A stretch of DNA of 64,000 bases, taken from Reticulascus tulasneorum (Eukaryota; Ascomycota; Sordariomycetes; Glomerellales; Reticulascaceae). The stretch lies in assembly GCA_001557505.1 (NCBI GenBank), contig LSAX01000004.1, forward strand, positions 3,410,001 to 3,474,000. Direction: 5' to 3'. The position numbers and the translations under genes are program-made. The notes under the pieces were generated by a model. That model had not been told where the DNA came from, did no database searches, and was given only the letters and a program-made list of their open reading frames with translations. This document shows, in pieces, positions 11,939 to 24,413 of the stretch (position 1 is the stretch's first letter; each line of letters starts with the position of its first letter).

Positions 11939-12219
11939 AAGGAGCCAATTTGGCCGAATTGGTAAGGAAAAAGAGGTTGTCGTTTAAGGTCAGCATTTGG
12001 CGTTGCTGCAGGATCTCGAAATGTGGGAGCACATGCAAAGAAAGGATTGGAACTGGGGCAATCAACATGAGGGCGGAGTTGATGTTAGATATGGCATAGA
12101 TGGCACAGCATTGGTCGGTTTATGAACGGATGTACAGAGATTATATTCATTACGTTATGTAGAGTATTGCTATGCGAATGTCGTATTGTCTGGGCAACTT
12201 CAAAACTCACGTGGCCATT

Positions 12220-15200
12220 CTATCTTGCCGACCCTTGATCTCCCTCCTCTCGATCGTTTCTAACCAGGCCCTCGACTTCCCTCATATCCATCGAGTTCTG
12301 GGACTCTGCTCCGTCGTCATCATCGTCATCCTCATCGTCATCGTCGTCGTCGTCACTATGCAATGCTTCCCGCTCCTCTGCATCCTCGCCGCCCTCTTCA
12401 ACCGGCTTCCTCTTCTTCTCGAAATCTTGCCTATGAGCCTCGGCCAAGATCTTGGAGAAGTTCCTCGGCCCATTCGAGGTATCGGCCTTTCTTCTCCTAA
12501 TAGACGACCCCTCCTCGACTCGTTCGCTTCCCGTTTCCTCTTCGGCAACACGTTCGGCGCCGGCTCGTTGCACGCCCGTTGATCTGGCGCTTGCTGCAGA
12601 TGTCTCGGGTTCGATTTCTGGTGACATCGACTCTCGCTCGACGAGAGGCTCGATCCGGTACGGTAGGGGGACATCGCGTGAGGCCTTGTACTGCGCAACG
12701 TTGGCACAATGTTCGTTCTCGACGCGGAAAATGGTCCACAGGCCACGACGGGCGACCTCCGCGAAGGAAACAGAAAACGAGATGATACTCGAGTGCTGGG
12801 TGTCGTGGGTGAAGATGGCATAGAATATCCAGGCAAAGCGCAGGATCGGGTCGACAACCATGACGAAATAGTAGACCCAACGTTTCTTAAGCGCCGTGAT
12901 GTCACGCAGTAGGTAGTATCGGGCATGCGGTTGGAGAAGGGAAAAGTCCATGAACAGGTCCCAGATGGCTATAAAGGTGTGAGGGCTAATTGGTGGCCGA
13001 GGGAGAAGAAGAAACTTACTGCAGTAGATGGCGTTTATAGTGGCAAACGTGATGAAGAGAGCGAGGTTGCTCTGGGAGCCCTGAATGCGATAGAGGGAGA
13101 GGGTAACTGCTGCGAGAATGGACATGGAGTATTTTCCGCCATTGACTAGGTGAGGGAATACGTTGCCCGTGTCCTTGTATCGACGAATGCATTGCAAAAA
13201 ACGCCATATTGGTGGCAATGCACCGAAGAACCCAAGCAGCCGGGAGTGGTTCGAGTTGCACTCTACCGGATTGTCCCAGTAATTCGCATAAACACAGAAG
13301 AACAGCTCGACATTCTACCATTCGTTAGTATACGAGTGGCCGAGGGGACACAAGTTTAACCTACGCAGGTCGCATACGTCAAGGAGCAGTAGATGTCCCC
13401 AAGGAAGAAGTCACGGAACTCAACCGGATATATGCCAGCGAGAAGCAGACGCCACTACCAATTGTCAGCATTTCCAGCCTCGGGGTCACTGGAGTATCGG
13501 GACTACGTACGTGAGCGTACGCAAACCATCTTCGGCTCCTATGCCAGAGAATCGGAGCCGGGAGGAGTATGATTAAAAGCGTAACGAAGATGAGTATGAC
13601 AGGGTAGTAGATGAACATCGCTGGCGTGCCATATCTGCTGAAATTCAACCAGATGAAGAGGCCGAAGACGAACAAGAAGAAACTTGGAAACTCGGCCAGC
13701 TGGCGCCAGTCAAGGGAGTGTCTCGGATCAAATTCGAAGATGAACGGGTAGTTGATCTTGTTTTTCGACCAGATGTGGCAGTCGATGCAGAACAAGCTGA
13801 ACAGAAACAGCATCAAAAAGTACCCAGCATAGATCTGCATGAGGTAGGCCGTCTGCAAACGGACCGTCTCGTCTTCGTGGAATAACAGCTGGCCCCCAAA
13901 GGCTGCGCCCTGGATGGCGAACACCAAACCAGTCCCGATGAGAATCCCGCAGCGGAAAGCACTTCCAGACTCGTCGCCGGGCCGCCTGCTCAGACTTCGC
14001 AGCTTTCCAACTGCGAGCTTGTGGTTCCCACGCTCGAAATATCGAGCATACAGATCTTCCACGGCCTTGATCTGCCCGTCCAGCAGGTCACTGTTAACAA
14101 ACCATGACTTGTTGACCTTCTCAGACATATATCGGTAGGCAGGTCGGGCGTTGACGGCCTTGTCGTACTTTTTGTTCAATTTCCTGAACGCAGTCCGGTT
14201 GAGCAGGGCGAACGACTTCAGTAACTCAAGCCCCCGGTAGAACTCTTGCAACGCAAGCTTGAGCTTCCTTTTCGCGGTGCGGTAAGGGACCTCGTGCTCG
14301 ACCGGCCGGCGAATGTAGTCTCTACCCGCATCGCGTTCCACGTGCGGACCCATGACAGGAGTGTGCGCCATCCTCTGTAGAGCTTTAGAGTTCGGGCCAG
14401 GCTTAAAGATCTTGGATTTGATCGGATCCATCCAGGCATGCTGGCCTTTGGCATGATCGTCATGATGGTGTTCGCCGTGGCCATTTGATTCTTCGTGCTC
14501 TCTCCGACGTCTCTCTTCTGCCAGTTCATGCGTTCGCGTGTTACGCATCACGTGGAGCTGCTCTCTCAGCAGGGTCAACCGGTCTGCCGCTTGTGTTTCC
14601 TTGAGTTTATAAAATGCCTCGACCTTCTCAAGCTCTTTGTCCATGAACTGGAAGAACTCGCGTTCCCTCTGGCGTACTACATCCTGAGCAAAGCTTTGCA
14701 TGCCGATGTCTATCTGTGACCGTTGGCTTCGGTTTAGAGGTGAAGCAGCCGTGAAGAGTCTCCGCAGGCCTGCTCTTGGTGACACGCCTCCTCCAAGGCT
14801 CCCTGTGGCCGGACGAGGCAGCCTGATTGATGGCGTTGGTCCACCGTCCGTGTTTTCTCTTTGCGACCCACTACTATGTACAGCAGCCGCCATTGAGGCG
14901 CTCCGCTGCACAGCCATACGGCTCATAGAGTGTCGCAATAAGGGCGTCGGTCGAGGGGCAGGTTCGCTCGTGTTAGACGGCACTCGAATCGCTGGAGCTG
15001 GGAGTTCGAAGTTGTTGCTGTTTCTCGACGCGATGGGCGCCGGCGGACCCGGGGGAGTAGCCACGAAGCTTCCATATTGCAGATCACTCGCAGTGTCGGT
15101 CAGGCCATCCCGTTCATTTTGCCCATGAGCTGGAATTGCCCTCGCAGGAGTCTGGGGTTTCGTCTTCCATGTTCCAATCGGCGCAGGGCTCGATCGCAGA

Positions 15201-15533
15201 GGATCGACCTCCTCGCTGTTCGCGGCAAGAGATGTTCCACGCTGCCTCTGGGAGAACGGGGAGCCGATATTGAATGTGCTCGGCGTCCTACGTGGTGGGA
15301 GTTCGGATCTTCGAGCGAGACTGAGGGGCGTGCTGTTTGCGCGGTTGATGGCGCGGGACACGGCTTTGACGTATTTTTTGCCAGTCTTGTAATTGAGGTA
15401 CTTGATGCGCCATTCTGTTGCCGATCAATAATTAGCGTCCAGGGTCATCCCAACGGCGGATGCATTCCATGTTTCGGACACTTTGTCTCGTACCTGGTAC
15501 AAGGTCCTGCTCGAGTTCCTTTGCGAACTTCAT
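12220..15533 (-). CDS. SYG1: SPX-EXS domain phosphate exporter, SYG1/XPR1 family
   Basis: Five exons: 15494-15533, 13511-15414, 13365-13454, 13020-13314 and 12220-12968; introns of 79, 56, 50 and 51 nt keep the frame and give 1025 residues. The first exon encodes only 13 residues plus one base, which is why the true start (MKFAKELEQDL, the SPX signature) is easily missed. The SPX domain is split by a long Ser/Pro-rich insert (about residues 45-250), then D-K-E-L-E-K-V-E-A-F-Y and the basic R-T-A-K-R-K-L-K-L-A helix (about 390-430), which in this family senses inositol pyrophosphates. Several membrane helices follow from about residue 500, and the EXS domain runs to about 880. The tail is charged, with an Asp-rich run near the end. 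XPR1 exports phosphate; fungal Syg1 is less studied. Family call firm, transport role from homology. Confidence 0.9.
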
Positions 15534-16581
15534 GACGTAACCGGTGTGAGGTTCCCCTAAACCTTAACCTACCCTTTTAAGACGTTCGGCAGGGAGGCGC
15601 CATCAGCAAAAATGCAATCAGAGACTAGGAGGTTGCAAGAACCCGAGTTCAACTGCAAGAAGACGATTGGCACGGGACGCCCTGACTGGATGGGGAGGGC
15701 GAGGTTGTGTAGATTTGAACGCAGCTGAGGCTTTCCTGGTGAAAATTGGTTGCAAAACCGAGTCGGCGTAAACCCCCCCGCTGATCCCCGATTACAGCCA
15801 TCCATTTCAGCCAACCTCCACCCGCTAGGAATTTCCCCATTCCTTTTCAGGTAAGGGCCCGATGCAACACGAGTGCCGGAGCTTTATCTCCACTTCTTCT
15901 GATTTTCGTAGATTCCATAGAACGACAGCAACGACATATCGTCCACGCCTGTCTGTAACCAAGAGCGCGAACTAAAGAGAGCTTGGTCTAGTCTACGGGG
16001 GCATGCCTCAGTGGAGTGCTTGTAACTATACCCGTAGTCTAACAGAGTACGTGGCGGTAACAAAGTGCCCCAGAAAGCAGGAAAGCAGGAGAACAGGTAA
16101 ACAGGCTGGGTCTGTCCATAATACGGCGATTCATACCTGCATTTGAGCACCAGGAGTGCATCCAGGCGTGTACATGAACACCTCAAGACCCATATATTTA
16201 GAAAGTGAGATTCAACATGTAACTTATCTTTCTCGGTACACCAGAAGTTTAAGGACCTGAAACTTCAATCTTTGCCACTAATGCGACGTTCCTCTACGAC
16301 ACAGTTGCGGAGAGTCGTGTCGGTGCAAACTCCACGGACTAAACCCAATTTACAATACACCACACTACACGCCAATCAGACTCCTCCAGCACAGCAAATT
16401 GACATAAATTCATCATTTGCCTTGGAAATGCTAACCCTCGGTGAGCAACGGCGGTCTGCCAGGTGCTAGTGTGCCTGCCACCCGGGCTCCGGACGTTACA
16501 AGTTCGTAATGTCACATCTACTCTGGATGTGAGCAGTATAGTTCGAGCTCAAATGGCGAATCAACCCCCAAGGGACAGTCC

Positions 16582-16589
16582 CTATATAA
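16582..16589 (+). promoter_or_regulatory. TATA-box-like site
   Basis: CTATATAAG lies about 165-200 bp before candidate ATG codons at 16747 and 16780 on the plus strand. A strong TATA box is uncommon in fungal promoters and tends to mark inducible or secreted-protein genes. Its link to the broken reading frame downstream is inference. Confidence 0.35.
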
Positions 16590-16779
16590 GCCCTGACGTT
16601 ATCACCACATGAAAATTACAAGCATGGTAAACGAGAGTCTTCTCTACTTCGTAGTGGTCGATTCCTCGGACTGAATCAACAACCAGGTCGCTGGATTCAC
16701 CTCATTGCCGCATCACAACCATCACGGTCTATTCAACCTCTCACAGATGCCTACTTCGCGTAGTATATATTACCGTCCA

Positions 16780-17420
16780 TGGCCTCCCGCTATTCTCCTA
16801 TTCTCCGGTCCCTCTCCTCAACTTCGAATCGCTCGCCTGTCCGATTCCAAACCTGCACGGCATCTAATACCTGCAAGAGAGGCAAGCCAACATTCTAAAC
16901 AAGCCACAGAAGAAAGTAGACCTCTACTCACCTCTTTCTCCCCCCAATTGCCCTCTGTGTACATTCACGTGGATAGGAATTCGCTTCACCGCGCCCTGCG
17001 GCTTCCCCTACGCCATCCGCGGGTGCTGTGCCGAAGGGCTACCCAATCCTTCCAACGCAGTCCCACCCTCTGTGACTAAGACGAATACAACCTTCTCCGG
17101 CTCCAGTTCCCCCATGAACACGCCATGTGCAAAGCAAGTCGGATCCGCATAATCTGCCCCTGTGCCCACCGCCGCTGCCGCCAGCGCGCCGCCAACTTCC
17201 CCCAACCCGGCCACTCTCTCCGTGACCAAGACGACTACATCTGGACATGGTGCAGGTCCTACCTCCGTATAGCCCGACCCGAAGACATGGTCAGTAGACG
17301 AAGATTGCCCGCCTGCAGGAACAAAACATGGCAGACAGACATTGTACACGTGGGAAATGTGCGCCATGCCTGTCGAGCGGATTGCTGCGCTGCGCTCAGC
17401 GGACGACGGTGTAGCATTTT
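16780..17420 (+). pseudogene. Possible decayed secreted Ser/Thr-rich protein gene
   Basis: Translated piecewise, the plus strand gives protein-like segments in shifting frames: an ATG-led piece from 16780 with paired cysteines, then a cysteine-bearing block near 16935-17035 (containing CGFPYAIRGCC), then a Ser/Thr/Pro-rich block that reads across two stop codons (about 17152 and 17270). This fits a secreted or wall-anchored protein that has lost its frame, or a real gene with introns I could not place. No family is recognised. The preceding TATA-like site is weak support. Confidence 0.25.
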
Positions 17421-17802
17421 GAGATTCCTTCTAGTAAATACATGCACATAGCCGCCCTCATTGGTCGCGCTTACTCTTCCTGTTCCATGGGAGATCACAA
17501 AACTGAGCCATGGAGGTACCATGGTTAGAATACCAGGAACTGCAGCTATTATTATCTGCGTGCTAAGCAAAGCACATCACTGCGTATCGCGCAAGATGCT
17601 GTAAGCCTGGCCGTGTCCTCACAACGCCGAATATTTGTCTATGCCGTGGACATTCCTTACTGGAATGATCCCCCCGCCATGTTCAGGTTAAACACGTATA
17701 TCATCAACTCCCCAGTAAGCAGCCTATGTGTGGCCCGTTGTTTACGCCCGCGGGTACAGCCCCTGCTGCGTACCCTGCATCAATATCATCCTGCCCATAC
17801 CA

Positions 17803-19831
17803 TCAAGATGGCAATTCATGACCAGGCTTCAAGGTCCAGCGTCCTGGTCTTCCGGTTCGCTCAGCCACTGTGTTAAGGGTGTCCACGATCACTTTCCGCT
17901 TGATATCCTCCAACTCCGAATTGAGGAACTCGATCATACCCAGCTTGGTGAGAGAGGCACGTTCGACAATGATTTGTTTGATTCTAACAAGACTATCCCC
18001 TGGGGCCAGAGTCTTGGGGCCGTCTGCAGCAGCCTTGCCTTTTGCCTTCTTCGCAACGATTGCAGTTGCAGGCTCTTGAGTTCCTGCATTTGTAAGCGCC
18101 TCGAACGCGTTCGACGGTGGAGGTGGAGGCATAGATTTGGGTCCGTTTGCGCTGGAGGGAAATGTACCTGTTTCTTTGGAACCACCAGGCAGTTTCGTCT
18201 TGGGTTCGGGCTCCCAATAGCTCGTGGAGAACGGGTTGATTCCAGAGTGTTTGGGCAGAGTGTCTGCAGCCATGTGGTTAGCACGACGGATATGCAGTCA
18301 TGTAAAGTGTACCCACCTAATATGAACTCCATGCGATGCTTGTACATGGTTGGACGAGGGCCAAGTCTGTGGCGGTTTTCCCAGCACAGTCCTGTGCTGT
18401 CCGGCTCCATGCCGTTATCAAAGAGCCGTCGAGCTAGACCCACATCCTCCGAATCGTCAAGGAACTCGTTCATGTCGTCATCCTCGTCGACATCCTCCTC
18501 ATCTTCGTCCTCAAGATCCACATCTTCACCCTCGTCATCCTGCCACTCAGCTTCTGAATCGTACTCATAGTTGACAGGCAACGCTCGAGCAGTCGGCCTG
18601 CGGGCCGCTTGGAGCATGTTAGGCTTTCCGAGTGCAAATGGCTTGAATGTTATGGTCCCAAAATAGGGCGGTCTCACGTCCTGTTGAAAACATAGGAGCT
18701 TCATTGGAACCTTGCTGAGCTTCCGCCGGGTTTCTGAGAGAATGACCTTGTGGTCTTTTTCGGCCATTTGACACTCCTCCTGCATCTTCTCCATAATATG
18801 CTTCACGGGATGGTGAAGCTTTCCGCGCGGTTGAGGCTTGTTTGGGAGGTGCAGGACTTCAAGCGGTTTGAAAGGTTTGACAGTGAGATCCATCCCGCGC
18901 TCCCCATTGACATACTCGTCCAATATCAATGATTTCGCATCCCGCGTCTCTTGGTCCATTTGAAACGGATTGATAGCTAGACGAACGTGTGCCTTGACAT
19001 AGAAAGGCTTGAACAACCGCTCATACTCGGATTGGTCGTTGGCTGTCTTCGAAGGCTTAACAGGGCTTTGAGCAGCTGGACTTGCCTTGTTTGGAGTCGC
19101 ATCTTTGGCTTCTGTCCCGTAAGAGGCTTTCTTTGGAGTGGCAGGGGCTTTGAGAAACATGTTAAGCTTCAACTGGCTCCTCTCCTTCTTCTCCTTCTCC
19201 TCCTGGATTTTGCGATCATCTTCCTCTTTCTTTCGACGCTTTTCCTCCCGTTCTTGGGCGCGTGCATGCTTCTCGGCGTCTATTTTGGCTTTCTCGGCTT
19301 GCTTTGCTGCTAACTTCTCGTCTCGCTCCTTCTTCTTCTGGGCCTTCTCTTTCTCCTGCGCTTCCTTCTCGGCAGCGCTAAGACGCTTTCGTTTCGCAGG
19401 AGGTTCAGCACTTGTCGATGGCTTTGTAGGTGAAGTGGAGCTGATAGCTTGTTGGACAGATGGTGGTTGGAGAGGCGACGTTTTTGTAGGTGTTGGATTT
19501 GGCGAGGGTGAGTTACGAGCGGGGGTGCTGCTCCCGGCGTCGGTCAGGGAAGCAGGACTGCTTTGAGGAGGGGGGGAATCTCTCGAAATCTTCGGCACTG
19601 GAGATATGAGTGCTTGAGTTCATTAGCAGGTCGAAATGTTTGCGGATATTGCTAGCAAAACGTACCAGCGTTGGATTGCATGATAGCACCAGTTGCAGCG
19701 CGCTTAACGCCGACATCCAGACCTCGGACATCAGGAACGTGGACTTCATCGCCACAGTAGTCATCATGACTTCTCTTTTGACCATTCATCTCCAGCTCCT
19801 GGATGTTGGGAGACATCTCCAAGAGCGGCAT
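17803..19831 (-). CDS. Chromatin assembly factor 1, large subunit (p150/Rlf2/Cac1)
   Basis: Three exons, 19666-19831, 18317-19597 and 17803-18263, with introns of 68 and 53 nt, give 635 residues. CAF-1 places newly made H3-H4 on DNA behind replication forks. The order of parts is diagnostic: a short N-terminal segment with a KRSHD motif, a Ser/Pro-rich stretch, a highly charged Lys/Glu/Arg (KER) coiled coil at about 125-210, the segment around the Y-E-R-L-F-K-P-F-Y block, the conserved R-P-P-Y-F-G-T motif, an acidic run of Asp/Glu at about 400-435 (the ED domain that binds histones), and a C-terminal winged-helix-like part beginning Y-W-E-P-E-P. I chose the ATG at 19831; another in-frame ATG five codons on (M-S-P-N-I-Q) is equally possible. 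The gene looks intact. Confidence 0.88.
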
Positions 19832-21631
19832 CGGAGGTGAACCGTGGAGCACTAGGCTCTCGTGATGTTGTGCAAGCAGATGGGCGAGGACGGGGAATTC
19901 GGGTTCGACGGTAGGCCTGGAGAGAGAGGGGATGAAGCAGACAAACTCAAATGACCTTTATCATGGGTATCGTCGATGGAATTGTGGTATTCATGAGGTT
20001 TGAGGGGATGGATGGTACAGGGGTGGCTTCAATTGGACAATGGTGAAGTCGCGGGTGCTTGAAATGAGTGGAATTCACGGGACACCATCGAGGTTGCGGT
20101 GGAAAGGGCCAGACGCGACTTCGCGTAAATTTGGCGTGTTGCCTGGACAAGGGTCGCGGCTTCCTGGGCCAAAGACACCTTGCGGCACTGGGATTGTCAA
20201 ATGACTAATCAAGGTGACGTATTCCTCGGTGTGGAGAGTGATAGCCGGGAACTTCGACACTTTTGTCGAATGCTGCGTTAGTTCAAGAGGGGGGAATGGG
20301 ATAGATCTTGGTGATAGAATGCTGTTACGACCCAGATAGTTGTTGAGAATCACGGGCTTAAGCTGTCTCCCAGCCAAAATGAGGCAGTTGGTTACTGAAC
20401 CTGGTCTTGAGCACATAGAACCATTCATTTCAGCTTGTGTTGAAGCTCCTTAATGTCAGCAGATTGTGGGCCGAGATAAAAGTCACAGCTTAGCAGAGGG
20501 TGTTTAATGGGGTAGTCTGCACGGGCCACATCCAGTTTGCCAGCGGCTGGTCCCTCTCTCATGTGGCTTGTGTGGCTAGTGCTTCCCCCATCCTGTGGCT
20601 CAAATCATTCCCGCTCAATAAAGCACACAGTGCAGCTTTAGGAGCTCGGCTAATCAGCCTCCCTCATCCACCCACAAAAATCGAAGATCGAGATGGGGGG
20701 TAGACCACTACCCTGGCCAAGGAAAAAAACCGGTCTTGGCCGCGCAGTCAGATGGTTACATCATGATGCCATCTGTCGAAGATCCCTTCTCCTTGCTGGG
20801 AGGGAGTTCAGGGGTCATGCACGAATTGATCGACACATGTGCGGTGCAAAAGGAGGGCTGCGTTTACGGCAATTGGCGAAACTAATGCCAGGCACATTTG
20901 TCTCCAGGTTTTCTGGAAGGGTCGTTCTGTCTCCACAGTCGTATTGCGAGTGCCGTATTTGAACGAATGGGCAGTTTTCTTTCTTCGATACGAGGTTTTA
21001 TGCTCCAGAGCCTGTCGAAGTTGTGGGATATATGGATCACGGTTTGGGACGGTTCTAGAAATACTACGTAGCAGAGCTGATAAAGTCGGTGCGTCGGTAT
21101 GGGCGATCCCACTTTGCGGGTACATCGTTATTTCACCATAGGAACGGATCACAGTCGCAGCAAGCCTCATGATGGCAAGAAGATAATGGATGTCAAGCTT
21201 CATATTCCAGCCTCGTTCAGAGACCCGCTCCTATCCCGGGACCAAAGCCCTCGTGGTATCATCCATCGGTTTCCATCCCCCCTCCCCTCTCCCACCTCTG
21301 CGTTTTGTCTTGCCAGAGCATTAAGTTATTCAACACAACGCAAACTCCCATAGTGTAGATTTCGATTATGAAACCCTTGCAACAAAAAGAAACGATTGTT
21401 CCTCAAATCAAGCGACTGACCCGGGAATCCAAAGCCCGCCTAACGACTGTGTGATCCCCGGATGACCTGTAGTATGGTATCATCCTGACCAAAAACGCCT
21501 CCGATGCATTGCGTATATCCCCTAACGACCGACACGCCACGATGGGCTCGAACAAAGGAAATGATTTCGAGACGTATTCCTTGTATGAATACTCGGACAT
21601 GATCCCGGGGGAGGTGGTTAGACTGGGCCGG
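19832..21631. other. Intergenic region upstream of CAF-1
   Basis: About 1.8 kb holding the CAF-1 promoter and leader on the left and the 3' flank of the next minus-strand gene on the right. Only short open frames on both strands, none protein-like. Confidence 0.5.
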
Positions 21632-22699
21632 TTAATCAGGATTTGCGATGTAGAGCCGTCCGGCCGTGAGCGTCATCGTTCGCTCGTCTACACTCCCCCT
21701 TCTCCGTAGATCCTCGACGGTCCTCACGCTCTTCTCTCGCGTGACCGACGAATTCAGGAGCGAGTTGCTCGCCAGTCTCGCCGCGCTGCCCAACTCGCCC
21801 ACGTTGTCGGCCCGCTCAGCTGAGCTGCCACTCCCCGTGCTCCTAGCCCTGCCGCTCGCCGCATCATCTGCGAAGACCAGCATCTCTTCGGGCTTCTCTT
21901 CGACTAGGCTGCCCGTTCGCTCGGGGGTATCGCCAGGACTCCACCTCCTGCCGCTTTGGGAGCCCAGGCCGCCAGATGTACGATATGCCAAACCACGCCT
22001 GGATGCTGTGCTGCTGCGACCGCTGGACCCCGTCCTACGGTGGTGCAGGCGGTGCATGCCGCTGTGGAGGTTATCCTCTTCGTCGCTGGATTCGGCCTCG
22101 ACTTCTGTGGCTGACAAACGCATGGGGACGCCGCCTACACCGACGTGGTTCTCGCCGGGGGCGTAGCCGACTACGGCCGGCTTGCCATGGTGTCGAATCT
22201 TGGCAGCTACCTTGCCGGTAGTGCTGATGCCAGTACTTGTTCTTGTTGTACCTCCTCCCATAGTGCCACTGCTATTCCTCTGCCCGCCAATGACTTCCAG
22301 GGTCGCTCTCATCTTGGCAGCTTTCTGCTGCGCCTGCAGTGTAGGGTCCTCGTATTGGGCGCGGTCACACCAGACGGTGGCCTTTTGCTTACGAAGCAGA
22401 GCGACATAGCTGGTCGGCTGCGGGCTGCCGCCGGAGCGAGAGGAAATGGATCTCCTGAGATCGGTGGTAGGGGATGTTCGATATGCAGCTGGAGGCGGGA
22501 CATTGGTACTAGAGATGGTGCTGAACGTGTTGACGGAGGGGTTGCGCCGATTGTGTTGGGATGGAGGTTGGGATAGATGCAGCGGAGTGGGACTCTGGAT
22601 GGCGACGGGGAAGGTGTTGGATGAGGTTGTCCGCGTGCGAGAGTGGCCGTAGACGGTAGACGAGTCCATCACTCGCCTCCCAGGCTGTGGGCCTAACAT
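21632..22699 (-). CDS. Conserved-looking fungal protein of unknown function
   Basis: Single-exon frame of 355 residues with no recognised catalytic domain. The N-terminal 90 residues and the second half are Ser/Thr/Arg-rich and likely disordered. The middle (about 95-135) is different in kind: Y-V-A-L-L-R-K-Q-K-A-T-V-W-C-D-R-A-Q followed by a helix rich in Gln, Lys and Met (A-A-K-M-R-A-T-L-E-V). Such an island in a disordered protein is likely a short conserved interaction motif. An S-S-D-E-E-D stretch fits a casein kinase 2 site. An ATG eleven codons in is an alternative start. The nearly 6-kb gene-poor stretch upstream suggests a long promoter or leader, as seen for fungal regulators. I do not assign a function. 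Confidence 0.6.
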   Translation of the reverse strand: MLGPQPGRRVMDSSTVYGHSRTRTTSSNTFPVAIQSPTPLHLSQPPSQHNRRNPSVNTFSTISSTNVPPPAAYRTSPTTDLRRSISSRSGGSPQPTSYVALLRKQKATVWCDRAQYEDPTLQAQQKAAKMRATLEVIGGQRNSSGTMGGGTTRTSTGISTTGKVAAKIRHHGKPAVVGYAPGENHVGVGGVPMRLSATEVEAESSDEEDNLHSGMHRLHHRRTGSSGRSSTASRRGLAYRTSGGLGSQSGRRWSPGDTPERTGSLVEEKPEEMLVFADDAASGRARSTGSGSSAERADNVGELGSAARLASNSLLNSSVTREKSVRTVEDLRRRGSVDERTMTLTAGRLYIANPD

Positions 22700-23530
22700 A
22701 TTCGATTGAAATGTTTGGTTGTGCGTATAGATGTTTACTGTCGAGAGATCTTTGTTGACAATTCCGTGTGTAGGAGTTTTCGAGTAGAAAAGCAGCAGGT
22801 TGGGGCGTACGTCGTAGATGAGATGAGGGTGTGATGTGGGTTTGGTGTGGTGTGGAGAAGTCGGAGTCCTCAGTAGCCGAGCGTTTATTAGGAGAGGGAG
22901 CCCGGGCTAGTCGTGAGAATGGCACGCTAAGGGCAGGTCGTAAAAGCAAGCGTCTGATCTCGGCGACGCACCGTGGCCTTGACGAAGGTACAGTATGATG
23001 CCTCAAGTCGTTAAAGTCGTGATAGTGTCCCCTCGTACAAGAACACAAAAAATGCCAAAGAAAGGGTGGTTGTGAGGTAGGAGAAGGAAGTGAGGATGGG
23101 ATGTGACCGAAAGTGGTGGGCACAACAACAGTAAAAAAGCAGAAGCACTGCTGCAGTGACGGATGGGATGGTGGTACTTCAGGTTCAGCACCCCGGTCCA
23201 ACGTTGCATGGATGGGCTGTCGCTCGCATTCGACGGGATCATTGATGATGATGCTTCCAATCCGTCCACACCCACCTAGAGTGCCCACTGTTTATTCCCT
23301 GTACACCCCTGTACGCACAGTGGGTGGGTGCGCTGTATCTGATGCAAGTAGCCCCCCGGGCCCACAGCGCTCAAGCGCTGTTGTCACCAAGTTACCCAAG
23401 GTCAGGTTCCGTCCAGTGCCTCTGAGGGCCGGACGGGGGGGAGGGATGGATATGGTGGGATATCTTGGCCCGAGCTTTCGATAAGTACCTTCGCACGCCG
23501 GTGGGCTGTTGAGCTGAAAAGGCGTCCGGA

Positions 23531-23551
23531 GCCAGTGAGCCAGTGAGCCAG
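23531..23551. repeat. Short GCCAGTGA tandem repeat
   Basis: The 8-bp unit GCCAGTGA occurs two and a half times in tandem. No function is evident. Confidence 0.6.
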
Positions 23552-24389
23552 TCGAAACACCGAGGAAGAGCCAGGGATACGAGCCAATCAGTTGGGCCTG
23601 GTTGCACTTTTGATGTAATCGCCTTGCCGCTCGCCCCGATGATCTTGGCTAGTGTCGAATTCAAAGCCGTGTTTGTCTGCGTTTGTTATTCGCGAGATGT
23701 TTCCTGCTATGTAATCCTTTTCCGTCTTCTCCTCCTCGTACTTTGGGGGGGAGACTATGGACACCTGGCGCGAAACCTTGGTACTCGGCAGGGGAGGGCA
23801 ACTTCGTATGTGTGGATGGCCGCACCAGACTTTCAGTTAAGCACGCCCTACAATGGTGGAGGAGCGCCAGGGAGCGATGACGGAATAGAAGAAGCTTGGA
23901 CGGGATTGGAGGGCGGTTCAGGTTGTTGACAGTCGAATGGGTGCGTTGTGTTATGTGGGCGTTCGGTGTAGCGTTCCCCTTTTCGCTCTGCGCCAATGCA
24001 AGGCGGAGACTCCTTACGAATACTACTAGATTAAGCAAGGGAACAAAGTCAGCCCAGCTAGCCTACAGTACATGCTAGCCAAGATGGTTTATCGGGGCCT
24101 GCGGGGGCCGTTCGTGATGAATTCCACGATACCTCTTATTTGCAGCCTTCGGCTGGAATGAAGGTGGCTGTATGTATGGTGGGGGTCCCATTCGGTACTT
24201 TGCACCGGAATCGCTTGCGCATGTACATACATCACACCCTGATGGTTTGAAGCAAAGTCCTGCCAAGGAACGCCCGCCGAAATTTATCGTCCCTTGAGAT
24301 CTCCCCTGGGTCGCGATGATGTTTTCCCAGGAAATCCCGTCACAGCTGTCTTCCAAGTTTTTGTCCTGGGCGGATTTGTGCCTGCAACA

Positions 24390-24413
24390 GGGGGGGGGGG
24401 GGGGGGGGGGGGG
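24390..24413. repeat. Homopolymer run of 24 G
   Basis: Uninterrupted G from 24390 to 24413. It lies 874 bp before a run of 18 C, so the two face each other as an inverted pair. Runs of this length are unstable and error-prone in assemblies. Confidence 0.95.

Larger units (their letters stand above)
15534..17802. other. Intergenic region with a possible relic gene
   Basis: Spacer of about 2.3 kb between the SYG1 promoter and the 3' end of the CAF-1 gene. Most of it has only short open frames. A TATA-box-like site at 16582-16589 and a protein-like but broken stretch at 16780-17420 are listed separately. Nothing else is recognisable. Confidence 0.45.
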
